A stretch of 8,442 nt of DNA from Actinomycetota bacterium (GTDB taxonomy: Bacteria > Actinomycetota > Thermoleophilia > Gaiellales > Gaiellaceae): the NCBI GenBank assembly GCA_005883365.1, contig VAXA01000137.1, positions 1 to 8,442 on the forward strand, given 5' to 3'. Position 1 is the stretch's first letter; each line of letters starts with the position of its first letter. Positions 1 to 7,852 of the stretch are shown piece by piece. The position numbers were made by a program, and so were the translations under genes. The notes under the pieces are model-generated. The model did not search any database. It saw only the letters and a program-made list of their open reading frames with translations, and was not told the origin of the DNA.

Positions 1-168
1 CGCTGCGCGTTCGAGCTGCTTGCGCCGGCCGCGGTGTGCCAGATCGCCCGACGCGACGACAAGCTCCGGCTCCACCTGCTCGACCAGGCGCGCCAGCCCC
101 CGCTCGACTTCCCGCTCGTCATGACTGCCCACGTGCAGATCGGAGACATGGAGGAGACGAGCCGCCAC
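1..168 (-). CDS. Metallophosphoesterase (calcineurin-like), N-terminal 56 residues, cut by window edge
   Basis: The minus-strand frame starts with GTG at 168 and stays open to base 1. It begins VAARLLHVSDLHVG and continues to VVASGDLAHRGR. The D-x-H pair (D10, H12) and the G-D pair (G41-D42) are the first two metal-binding motifs of the calcineurin-like phosphoesterase fold, which holds two metal ions and cleaves phosphate esters. Their spacing of about 30 residues is usual for the family. An in-frame TAG lies five codons upstream of the GTG, so the start cannot move far. I see no Shine-Dalgarno sequence. A TAGCCT hexamer on this strand (178-183) ends 9 bases before the GTG, which suggests a leaderless or nearly leaderless message. 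The substrate cannot be told because the histidine motifs further on lie outside the window. The gene diverges from the small membrane protein gene at 196. Confidence 0.82.
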   Translation of the reverse strand, partial: MAARLLHVSDLHVGSHDEREVERGLARLVEQVEPELVVASGDLAHRGRRKQLERAA

Positions 169-177
169 AACCGAACG

Positions 178-189
178 AGGCTATAGATT
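178..189. promoter_or_regulatory. Overlapping divergent -10 elements around CTATAG
   Basis: The 27 bases between two divergent start codons hold a symmetric core, CTATAG (181-186). On the plus strand TAGATT (184-189) ends 6 bases before the ATG at 196. On the minus strand TAGCCT (178-183) ends 9 bases before the GTG at 168. Both fit TAnnnT, and at these distances transcription would begin at or next to each start codon. I see no clear -35 for either direction and no Shine-Dalgarno sequence. The assignment rests on pattern and position only. Confidence 0.5.
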
Positions 190-195
190 CCGGTC

Positions 196-444
196 ATGAC
201 CGAAGAATCCGCCGAGATCTTCGACGACCTCTACCTCGGCATGCGGGCCGGCGGCGCCCTGCGCAAGCAGCGGCGCGGCGAGGAGCTGACCCACGAGGAG
301 AAGGAGGCTCTCAGCCGCTGGCAGCGCCTCTCGACGGCGCGCAAGGTGGCCGCGATCGGCGCCTTCGCCGTCGGCACCTTCGGGCTTGGCTTCACGCTCG
401 GCGGCCTCGTCTTCGGCCGCTGGCGCAAGCCGCGCACCGGCTAG
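196..444 (+). CDS. Small single-helix membrane protein, 82 aa, function unknown
   Basis: The ATG at 196 opens an 82-residue frame that ends in TAG at 442-444. Residues 1-46 are charged and polar, starting MTEESAEIFDDLYLGMRAGG and rich in Glu, Lys and Arg, and are probably cytoplasmic. Residues about 48-74 form one hydrophobic helix rich in glycine with repeated small-residue spacing (GAFAVGTFGLGFTLGG). Such patterns often let helices pack together. A short basic tail (RWRKPRTG) follows, and the charge pattern suits a C-terminus on the inner side or a tail anchor. I do not recognise a family. It looks real because the codon third positions are strongly G/C, the frame fills the gap between two neighbours, and a -10 hexamer sits just before the ATG. 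Its stop shares CTAG with the convergent AI-2E-family gene. Confidence 0.68.
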   Translation: MTEESAEIFDDLYLGMRAGGALRKQRRGEELTHEEKEALSRWQRLSTARKVAAIGAFAVGTFGLGFTLGGLVFGRWRKPRTG

Positions 445-1508
445 CGCTTCGCCTCTCCCGTTCCCGCGAAGAGCACCGTCGGCGCCTCCTCTTCGGCAGG
501 GTCGCGGCGGCGGACGACGACGTCGACCAGAGTCGCAGCGATTGCCGCGATCGGGATCGCGATCAGGACGTAGACCGCGCCGAGCAGGTACCCGACCGCG
601 ACGACCGAGACCAGCACGACGAGCGGGGACAACCCGACGGCATGCCCCATCACCCGCGGGGCGATGACGTAGTCCTCGAGCTGGCGCAGCGCGAGCACGG
701 CGATTCCGGCACCGAGCGCGACCGTCCACCCCGCGGTCAGCCCGACGCCGATGGCGACCACGCCGGCCGCGAGCGGCCCGACGACCGGCACGAGCTCGAC
801 GATCCCCGAGCCCGACCCGATCAGGAGCCAGTACGGCTCTCCGTCGAGCCAGAAGGCGAACGACAGCAGCGTCGCGACGATCACGACGAGCAGGAACTCA
901 CCGCGTACGAAGGCGCCGAGCTTCTTGTCGATCAGCAGCCACGTGTCGCGCGTCACGCGCCGGTGTTTGCGCGGCACGAGTGACTGCACGAGTGCGATCG
1001 CTCCGTCCCGCTCGAAGATCCAGTACGCGCCCACCGCGAACATGAACACGATCCCGACGAGGATCTCGAACAGCGTCTTCGTCACGGTGACCGCGGGGTG
1101 GAGCAGGCTCGTGCCCGACGGGAGCTGCCGCAGCCGCTTGTCGAGCGCGCTCAGGATCTCGTGCCGGATCCCGTGCGAGTGGACGGCTGCGCGGTGGAGC
1201 TCGGAGGTCGACGTCGGCACGTGCCCGATCGCATGGTCGATCTGCGTGATCGCGACGGGCACGATGAGATAGAGGAAGAGCGCGATCGCTGCTAGGAAGC
1301 CGAGGTAGTGGACGACCACGCCGACGCTTCGCGGGACGCGTGCCCGGCGGTTGAGCCACTCGACGCTCGGGCGCATCGCCGAAGCGATCACGAAGCCGAG
1401 AAAGAGCAGCGCGATCACGAGCCGGAGCTTCCAGAGCGCGAGCGCCGCGACGACGATCGCTACGGCAACGAGGGTCGCAGTCGCGGCCCGGCGTGCGGTT
1501 CCACCCAT
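441..1508 (-). CDS. AI-2E family (PerM/TqsA-like) transporter, 355 aa
   Basis: This is a multi-pass inner-membrane protein of the AI-2E/UPF0118 family. Some members export the signal AI-2 and others move ions, so the substrate here is unknown. Residues 10-45 hold two hydrophobic helices, and another spans about 61-88. A hydrophilic stretch (about 90-135) follows, then a helix at 141-164 (KTLFEILVGIVFMFAVGAYW). The C-terminal block of helices (203-332) carries the family hallmarks ELVPVVGP (238-245) and EDYVIAPRVMGHAVGLSPLV (278-297). The usual length is about 350 residues. I chose the ATG at 1508 because homology-like sequence starts there, while the open frame upstream (to 1862) is low-complexity and antisense to the next gene. 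A purine-rich GGGAGGGA lies about 12 bases upstream of the ATG, slightly far for a Shine-Dalgarno. The TAG stop overlaps the stop of the convergent gene. Confidence 0.86.
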   Translation of the reverse strand: MGGTARRAATATLVAVAIVVAALALWKLRLVIALLFLGFVIASAMRPSVEWLNRRARVPRSVGVVVHYLGFLAAIALFLYLIVPVAITQIDHAIGHVPTSTSELHRAAVHSHGIRHEILSALDKRLRQLPSGTSLLHPAVTVTKTLFEILVGIVFMFAVGAYWIFERDGAIALVQSLVPRKHRRVTRDTWLLIDKKLGAFVRGEFLLVVIVATLLSFAFWLDGEPYWLLIGSGSGIVELVPVVGPLAAGVVAIGVGLTAGWTVALGAGIAVLALRQLEDYVIAPRVMGHAVGLSPLVVLVSVVAVGYLLGAVYVLIAIPIAAIAATLVDVVVRRRDPAEEEAPTVLFAGTGEAKR

Positions 1509-1513
1509 TTCCC

Positions 1514-1526
1514 GAGGGATTCCCTC
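1514..1526. repeat. 13-base palindrome in the divergent gap, possible operator
   Basis: GAGGGA-T-TCCCTC is a perfect 6-base inverted repeat around one T. It lies 5 bases upstream of the AI-2E-family ATG, in the 40-base gap shared with the divergent PH-domain gene. Its minus-strand copy of the purine arm also forms part of the only Shine-Dalgarno-like stretch for the AI-2E-family gene. It could bind a dimeric regulator or mask that site in RNA. Neither role is shown, and it could be chance in a short GC-rich gap. Confidence 0.3.
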
Positions 1527-1548
1527 CCGGAAGCAGAACGAAGCGGGC

Positions 1549-1956
1549 GTGGAGGCACCGCTACTCGAGGCGCACCGCCACGGGATCGCGCTCGCGCGCC
1601 CGCTCCTGCGCGCGCTCGTGCTTGCGCTCGCCGGTGCTGCGTGCTTCCTCGCTCCGTGGGCGGCAGCCGCGGCTGCGGGAGCGGTCCTGCTCGCTCTCGC
1701 CGCAGTCGTCGCCGTGCTCGGGGTCGCCCGCTGGGACCGGACGCACCTCGTCGTCACCGGGAGCACGCTCGTCGTCGAGCATGGGTTCCTGCGCCGTCGC
1801 AGTGCTTCGGTCTCGCTCAACGGAACCGTGTTCGAGGTCGAGCGGCCGCTGCTGGGCCGCATCCTCGGCTACGCCACCGTCGTCGCCGGCGAGCTGGAGA
1901 TCGACTGCGTGCCGCGGCGGCTCACACGCCTGCTACAAGACCGCAAGTTGCACTAG
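1549..1956 (+). CDS. Membrane protein with bacterial PH-like (bPH2/YdbT-type) domain, 135 aa
   Basis: The chosen GTG at 1549 gives a 135-residue product that ends in TAG at 1954-1956. Residues about 16-38 and 41-60 are two hydrophobic helices rich in Ala and Leu. Residues 61-125 resemble the membrane-attached bacterial PH-like domain: an aromatic/charged entry (RWDRTHLVVTGSTLVVEHG), then RRR, then SVSLNGTVFEVERPLLGRIL and GYATVVAGELE. The LGRxLGYxxV pattern is typical of that family. The tail is basic (RRLTRLLQDRK). The role of these proteins is poorly known. They sit in the membrane with the PH-like domain facing the cytoplasm. The frame is open upstream to 1351, but that part is antisense to the AI-2E-family gene and has no protein-like character, so a GTG start in the divergent gap is preferred. 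No good Shine-Dalgarno is visible, so the exact start is uncertain. Confidence 0.68.
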   Translation: MEAPLLEAHRHGIALARPLLRALVLALAGAACFLAPWAAAAAAGAVLLALAAVVAVLGVARWDRTHLVVTGSTLVVEHGFLRRRSASVSLNGTVFEVERPLLGRILGYATVVAGELEIDCVPRRLTRLLQDRKLH

Positions 1957-1957
1957 C

Positions 1958-1971
1958 CGAACACACGTTCG
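1958..1971. promoter_or_regulatory. LexA (SOS) operator of uvrA
   Basis: CGAAC-ACAC-GTTCG is a perfect 5-base inverted repeat with a 4-base spacer. It matches the GAAC-N4-GTTC core of LexA boxes in Actinobacteria and Firmicutes. It begins 2 bases after the upstream gene's stop codon and ends 5 bases before the uvrA -10 hexamer, so bound LexA would cover the promoter. uvrA is a classic SOS gene, and the placement fits. The match is by eye and no other copy was seen in this window. Confidence 0.85.
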
Positions 1972-1976
1972 CTGGA

Positions 1977-1982
1977 TAGAAT
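1977..1982 (+). promoter_or_regulatory. -10 element of uvrA
   Basis: TAGAAT matches the TAnnnT -10 pattern and ends 9 bases before the uvrA ATG at 1992. Transcription would start at about 1989-1992, giving a leaderless or almost leaderless message. No Shine-Dalgarno lies in the gap. No convincing -35 is found at 16-18 bases. TTGCAC (1948-1953) resembles one, but it is 23 bases away. The LexA box lies just upstream. Confidence 0.6.
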
Positions 1983-1991
1983 GGCCGCCAC

Positions 1992-4520
<2,529 letters not shown>

Positions 4521-4838
4521 CTGTGCAAGGTGGCGACCGGAAAGACCCTCTACATCCTCGACGAGCCGACGACGGGGCTCCACTTCGCGGACATCGAGAA
4601 GCTGCTCGAGACGCTGCAGCGTCTCGTCGACGGCGGCAACACGATGATCGTGATCGAGCACAACCTCGACGTGATCAAGCAGGCCGACTGGGTGATCGAC
4701 CTCGGGCCCGAGGGTGGCGAGGCGGGCGGCGAGCTCATCGCCGTTGGGACGCCGGAGGATGTCGCGCAGGTGGAGGACAGCTCCACCGGCCGCTTCCTCC
4801 AGAACGTGCTGCCGGTGCGCGCCGTCGCCGCGGCGTAG
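4521..4838 (+). pseudogene. uvrA: C-terminal remainder of uvrA (end of ATPase module II)
   Basis: This is the same frame as the upstream uvrA part, directly after the TAG. It encodes the missing half of ABC module II: Walker [14 protein letters not shown], the D-loop region, the switch histidine in [16 protein letters not shown], and the conserved tail [20 protein letters not shown], ending in TAG at 4836-4838. A GTG at 4530 could restart translation 9 bases after the stop and give a 102-residue fragment (4530-4838). No Shine-Dalgarno precedes it, and a fragment without Walker A and signature would have no ATPase activity on its own. No second mutation is seen in this part, so the interruption is either very recent or not real. 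If it is a sequencing error, merge this entry with the preceding CDS as one gene, 1992-4838. Confidence 0.85.
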
Positions 4839-4849
4839 CGGCGCTACGC
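4833..4849. repeat. 17-base palindrome spanning the uvrA stop and the next gene's -10
   Basis: GCGTAGCG-G-CGCTACGC is a perfect 8-base inverted repeat around one G. Its left arm contains the uvrA TAG stop and its right arm overlaps TACGCT, the likely -10 of the Yip1-family gene. As RNA it can form a 6-base stem with a 5-base loop, but there is no T-run, so a classical terminator is not supported. An operator is possible. Confidence 0.5.
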
Positions 4850-4850
4850 T
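4845..4850 (+). promoter_or_regulatory. Likely -10 element of the Yip1-family gene
   Basis: TACGCT fits TAnnnT and ends 7 bases before the ATG at 4858. This is the same spacing as at other genes here, and suggests leaderless transcription. No -35 is clear because the upstream sequence is the GC-rich 3' end of uvrA. It is support by position only; read-through from uvrA is equally possible. Confidence 0.42.
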
Positions 4851-4857
4851 CCTGCCG

Positions 4858-5502
4858 ATGGCGGTCGACACGGCGCACGCTTCGGCGCGCGGGCGGAGCT
4901 GGTGGCTACGGGCGGCGGCAGTGCTCGTCGCTCCGCGCGCCGTCTTCGTGTCGTTACGGGACGAGTCGGAAGCCGAGGTCGAGGCGCGCCAGGAGCCGCA
5001 GATGGCGATCGCCGGCCTGGCCGGGATCGCGGCGGTGCTGGGGACGCCCGTGGCGCGCCATCTCCTCAACGACGCCTCGTTCTCGGTGTCGCTGCTTCCG
5101 GTGTGGGCTTTTCTCGGCGGCGCCGCGTACGCGGTCGCCGGGTACTGGCTCGGCGGCGGCCTCCTCTACGGCGCGGCCCGCCGGTTCGGAGGGCTCGGCA
5201 GCTACCGGCGCGCGAGGAGCGTGCTTGCGCTCTCGGCCGCGCCGCTCGCGCTGGCGCTCTTCACGCTCTGGCCGGTCCGGATCGCGATCTACGGACAGAA
5301 CCTCTTCCGCACCGGCGGCACCGATTGGGGGCCGGGCGACCGGACCTTCGGCGGCCTCTTCTATTTCGCCTTCGCCTGGAGCGCGGTCCTGCTCGTGATC
5401 GGAGTCCGCAGCGTCCACGGGTGGAGCTGGGGTCGGTCGCTCGCGACAGTCGCCCTCGCGGCTGCCCTACCGGCGCTGATCGTGTTCGCCACCGTCGCCT
5501 GA
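4858..5502 (+). CDS. Yip1-family multi-pass membrane protein, 214 aa
   Basis: The ATG at 4858 gives 214 residues ending in TGA at 5500-5502. The N-terminus (1-20) is polar and basic. An amphipathic/hydrophobic stretch (20-32, LVAPRAVFVSL) and an acidic loop (DESEAEVEARQEP) come next. Hydrophobic helices lie at about 49-62, 78-104, 120-143, 166-184 and 194-212, matching the five-helix plan of the Yip1 domain. The stretch GGLGSYRRARSVLALSAAPL (111-130) is the family's typical G-x-G-S motif followed by a helix. Eukaryotic members act in membrane traffic; bacterial roles are unknown. The protein would sit in the cytoplasmic membrane. It starts 19 bases after uvrA, probably from its own promoter, and its last 36 bases are antisense to the end of panB. 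The open frame extends upstream to 4714, but that part lies inside uvrA. Confidence 0.76.
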   Translation: MAVDTAHASARGRSWWLRAAAVLVAPRAVFVSLRDESEAEVEARQEPQMAIAGLAGIAAVLGTPVARHLLNDASFSVSLLPVWAFLGGAAYAVAGYWLGGGLLYGAARRFGGLGSYRRARSVLALSAAPLALALFTLWPVRIAIYGQNLFRTGGTDWGPGDRTFGGLFYFAFAWSAVLLVIGVRSVHGWSWGRSLATVALAAALPALIVFATVA

Positions 5503-6351
5503 CGCCACCGACTCGAACGCGGCCTGCTCCTCCTCGGGCATGGCGTACGTGTGCTGCTCCTCCGGGAAGGCTCCGCTCCGGACCTCCGCTGCGTAGGCCG
5601 TCAGCGCATCGCGGATCTCGCCGGAGAGATTCGCGTATCGCTTGACGAAGCGGGGCAGATGCCCTTCGGAGAGCCCGAGCAGGTCGTGGTAGACGAGCAC
5701 CTGGCCGTCGCAGTTCGGCCCAGCCCCGATCCCGATCGTCGGAATCGACAGCTCCCGAGTGATCCGGGCGGCCACTGTCGCCGGCACCGCCTCGAGCACG
5801 AGTGTGCAGCAACCCGCCTCCTCCAGCTCCTTGGCTCCCTCGACGATCCGCTGCGCGGCCTCGGCCGTGCGTCCCTGGGTTTTGAAGCCGCCGAGCATGG
5901 TCGCGGACTGCGGCGTCAGCCCGACGTGGCCCATCACGGGGATGCCGGCCTGGACGATCGCGCGCGCCCGCGAGACCATCGGTCCCGCGCCTTCGAGCTT
6001 GACGATGTCGGCGCCGCCCTCCTTGACGAAGCGGACGGCGGTGCGCACCGCGTCTTCGTCGGAGATCTCGTACGAGCCGAAGGGCATGTCGCCCACGACG
6101 ATCGGGCGGTGAACGTGACGAGAGACGGTTCGCGTCAGGAAGAGCATCTCGTCGACGGTCACGGGCGTCGTGCCCGAATGGCCGAGCACGACCATCGCCG
6201 CGGTGTCGCCGACGAGGATCACGTCGATTCCTGCGTCCTCGGCGAAGCGCGCGCCGGGCGCGTCGTAGGCCGTGACCATCACGATCTTGTCGCCTCGTCG
6301 CTTCATCGCGGCCAGCTCGGGCAGGGGCAGCTTGCCGGCGGGGATGCTCAT
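5467..6351 (-). CDS. panB: 3-methyl-2-oxobutanoate hydroxymethyltransferase (ketopantoate hydroxymethyltransferase)
   Basis: PanB adds a hydroxymethyl group from methylenetetrahydrofolate to 2-oxoisovalerate, making ketopantoate, the first committed step to pantothenate and coenzyme A. It is a cytoplasmic TIM-barrel enzyme. Family motifs are all present: VTAYDAPGARFAEDAGIDVI (26-45), VGDT with metal ligand D49, GHSGTTPVTVDEM (57-69), VGDMPFGSY with D88, KLEG with E120, GHVGLTPQ (141-148), the catalytic Glu region LEAVP (E187), IGIGAGPNCDGQVLVYHDLL (207-226) and a C-terminal FVKRYANL. At 294 residues it is slightly longer than usual because of an acidic tail after about residue 272 (PEEEQAAFESVASGDGGE). 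The ATG overlaps panC's TGA as ATGA, so translation is probably coupled. The gene is last in the operon, and its stop lies inside the convergent Yip1-family gene. No panD follows. Confidence 0.96.
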   Translation of the reverse strand: MSIPAGKLPLPELAAMKRRGDKIVMVTAYDAPGARFAEDAGIDVILVGDTAAMVVLGHSGTTPVTVDEMLFLTRTVSRHVHRPIVVGDMPFGSYEISDEDAVRTAVRFVKEGGADIVKLEGAGPMVSRARAIVQAGIPVMGHVGLTPQSATMLGGFKTQGRTAEAAQRIVEGAKELEEAGCCTLVLEAVPATVAARITRELSIPTIGIGAGPNCDGQVLVYHDLLGLSEGHLPRFVKRYANLSGEIRDALTAYAAEVRSGAFPEEQHTYAMPEEEQAAFESVASGDGGEHDQRR

Positions 6352-7112
6352 TGGATCTCTCCTTCCAGGAGGACGTTGTCGATCAAACGGGTCGAGCCGA
6401 CGCGGATCGCGGCGGCGAGGAGCTTGGCGTCGCCGAGGTCGAGCACCTCGACGTAGTCCGGGTCGAGGCCGTTCAGCGAGGCGCGCGCCGCGGCCACGGG
6501 GTTCGGCTCACGCGCGGCGGAGGCGAGCGCCCGCGGCAGGCCGAGCGCGCGCTGCCGCTCCTCGGCGGAGAGGCGGCCGTTGCGCGAGGAGAGGGCGAGG
6601 CCGTCGGGATCGCGCACGGTCGGCACGACTCGGATCTCTACCGGAACATTCAGGTCGCGGACGAGGCGCCGGAGCACCGCGACTTGCTGCCCATCCTTCT
6701 GGCCGAAGTAGGCGCGCTCGGGCCGGACGAGGTTGAACAGCTTCAGGCAGACGGTCGCGACGCCCCGGAAGTGGCCGGGCCGGGCCGTGCCCTCGGCTCC
6801 CGTCTCTTGCGGGTCGACCCACGTCGCGAAGCCGGCTGGGTACATCTCCTCGGGCGGCGGCGCGAAGACGACGTCGACTCCTTCGGCCCGGGCGAGCTGG
6901 AGGTCGTGCTCCTCGTCGCGCGGGTACGCCTCGAGGTCGGCCTGTTCGTCGAACTGGGCCGGGTTGACGAACAAGGAGGCGACGACACGCTCGCTCTCGG
7001 CGCGCGCGGCGCGGAACAGGGCTCGGTGACCCTCGTGCAGCGCTCCCATCGTCGGAACCAGCCCTGTGCCGGGGGCCGTCTCCAGCTCGCCCATCGTGCG
7101 CACGACCTTCAT
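6348..7112 (-). CDS. panC: Pantoate--beta-alanine ligase (pantothenate synthetase), 254 aa
   Basis: PanC activates pantoate with ATP to pantoyl-adenylate and joins it to beta-alanine, giving pantothenate (vitamin B5). It belongs to the nucleotidyltransferase superfamily with a Rossmann-like fold. Motifs: VPTMGALHEGH (19-29) with the H26-x-x-H29 nucleotide-binding signature, FVNPAQF (48-54) for pantoate, the DLEAYPRD loop, RPGHFRGVATV (111-121), YFGQKDGQQ (135-143) and LALSSRN (172-178), the counterpart of the KMSKS loop. The length of 254 is a little below the usual 270-285 residues, owing to a compact C-terminal domain that still ends with the expected TRLIDNVLLEG. The ATG at 7112 overlaps the TGA of the upstream gene, and its own TGA overlaps the panB start, both as ATGA. 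This is a tight operon with coupled translation. Confidence 0.96.
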   Translation of the reverse strand: MKVVRTMGELETAPGTGLVPTMGALHEGHRALFRAARAESERVVASLFVNPAQFDEQADLEAYPRDEEHDLQLARAEGVDVVFAPPPEEMYPAGFATWVDPQETGAEGTARPGHFRGVATVCLKLFNLVRPERAYFGQKDGQQVAVLRRLVRDLNVPVEIRVVPTVRDPDGLALSSRNGRLSAEERQRALGLPRALASAAREPNPVAAARASLNGLDPDYVEVLDLGDAKLLAAAIRVGSTRLIDNVLLEGEIQ

Positions 7113-7765
7113 GCGAGCGCCACCGTCGCCTCGGCGAGCGTCTCGTACAGGCGCTCGAGCTCAGGATGGCGGGCCCGGATCGCCTGCTTGTGGGCCTCGA
7201 CCGTCTCCCAGTCGCCGCGCGCGATCGGCCCGGTCAGCTCGAAGCCGTGCTCGATCGTCCCCTGCATCAGCGGCACGAGACCGTCGGCGGGGACGCCGAG
7301 CCGGACGGCCGCCCGCTGCAGCGTCACGACGTAGTTCGAGGCGAAGACGGCGCCTGCGTGGTAGAGCGTCCGATCCTCGTCCGCGAGCTCGAACGGCCGT
7401 AAGCCGAGCGTCTCGGCAAGCTCTCGCGCGACCGCGAGCGCCTCGTCCGTCTCGCCGCTGATCGCCGCCCAGGCCCCATCGAGCTGGGCGGGATCGCCGC
7501 TGCGGTCGAACGTCTGCAGCGGGTGGAGCGAGAAGCGCCGCTCGTGCGGATCGAGCGCGGCGAGCGGCGTCGCGCCCGAGACATGTCCCACCCAGCCACG
7601 TCCCGGTGCCAGGCACCGGGCCACGTCCGAGATGGCCGTGTCCGGGACGCAGATGACCACTACGTCCGGATCGGAGCCGTCCACGGCGACGCCGCGCTCG
7701 CGGAGGCGGGAGGCAATGGCCGAACCAACGCGGCCCGAACCGATGACGTGGACTCTCTCGATCAC
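7109..7765 (-). CDS. Rossmann-like and DUF2520 oxidoreductase-type protein, 218 aa; candidate ketopantoate reductase
   Basis: This is the first gene of the pantothenate operon. The N-terminus RVHVIGSGRVGSAIASRL (4-21) has the G-x-G-x-x-G loop of an NAD(P)-binding Rossmann fold. VVVICVPDTAI (35-45) and HVSGATPL (61-68) follow. The DUF2520 hallmarks are FSLHPLQTF (78-86), YHAGAVFASNYVVTL (135-149) and LTGPIARGDWETVEAH (177-192). The layout (Rossmann domain plus all-helical C-terminal domain) is that of 6-phosphogluconate dehydrogenase-like reductases such as ketopantoate reductase and ProC. Because it sits with panC and panB and no panE is seen here, reduction of ketopantoate to pantoate is a plausible role, but this is inference. 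GTG at 7765 is chosen because GGAG lies 7 bases upstream and the family N-terminus begins here; the open frame to 7897 is not protein-like. Its TGA overlaps the panC ATG. A 19-base palindrome lies at codons for CLAPGR. Confidence 0.85.
   Translation of the reverse strand: MIERVHVIGSGRVGSAIASRLRERGVAVDGSDPDVVVICVPDTAISDVARCLAPGRGWVGHVSGATPLAALDPHERRFSLHPLQTFDRSGDPAQLDGAWAAISGETDEALAVARELAETLGLRPFELADEDRTLYHAGAVFASNYVVTLQRAAVRLGVPADGLVPLMQGTIEHGFELTGPIARGDWETVEAHKQAIRARHPELERLYETLAEATVALA
7602..7620. repeat. 19-base perfect palindrome inside the DUF2520 gene
   Basis: CCCGGTGCC-A-GGCACCGGG is a 9-base inverted repeat around one base. On the coding strand it encodes residues around CLAPGR (51-56), in a loop of the Rossmann domain just before the HVSGAT motif. 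Such length and perfection are unusual inside a gene, and it may be a dispersed palindromic repeat tolerated in a loop. No second copy is seen in the window. Confidence 0.6.
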
Positions 7766-7772
7766 GATCTCG

Positions 7773-7776
7773 CTCC
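7773..7776 (-). promoter_or_regulatory. Shine-Dalgarno site that sets the DUF2520 gene start
   Basis: The minus strand reads GGAG, then 7 bases, then GTG at 7765. This is well spaced and supports GTG at 7765 as the start rather than any codon further upstream. A GGAG four bases or so further out (GGAGCTGGAG) strengthens the site. It contrasts with the genes here that appear to have no leader. Confidence 0.6.
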
Positions 7777-7805
7777 AGCTCCGAGGCGGATGCCGGGCGC
7801 CGTGG

Positions 7806-7834
7806 ATTGTACTCGTGTGTGACGGCGCTGCCGA
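7806..7834 (-). promoter_or_regulatory. Promoter of the DUF2520-panC-panB operon
   Basis: On the minus strand, TACAAT (7806-7811) is a 5-of-6 match to TATAAT. It is preceded after exactly 17 bases by TCGGCA (7829-7834), a 4-of-6 match to TTGACA. The expected transcription start is near 7799, giving a leader of about 33 bases before the GTG at 7765, with room for the Shine-Dalgarno site. The leader is too short for a riboswitch. This is the best sigma-70-type promoter in the window. Confidence 0.65.
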
Positions 7835-7852
7835 CGGAGATACTTGCGAGGA

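Noticed and set aside
447..471. Inverted repeat CTTCGC...GCGAAG near two convergent stops, as a possible terminator.
   Set aside because: The stem is only 6 bases, the loop is 13, and there is no T-run on either strand. It also lies inside the AI-2E-family coding region.
1509..1862. Extension of the AI-2E-family protein upstream to a start at 1862.
   Set aside because: The extra 118 residues are low-complexity, are antisense to the PH-domain gene, and have no counterpart in the family. The ATG at 1508 gives the normal length.
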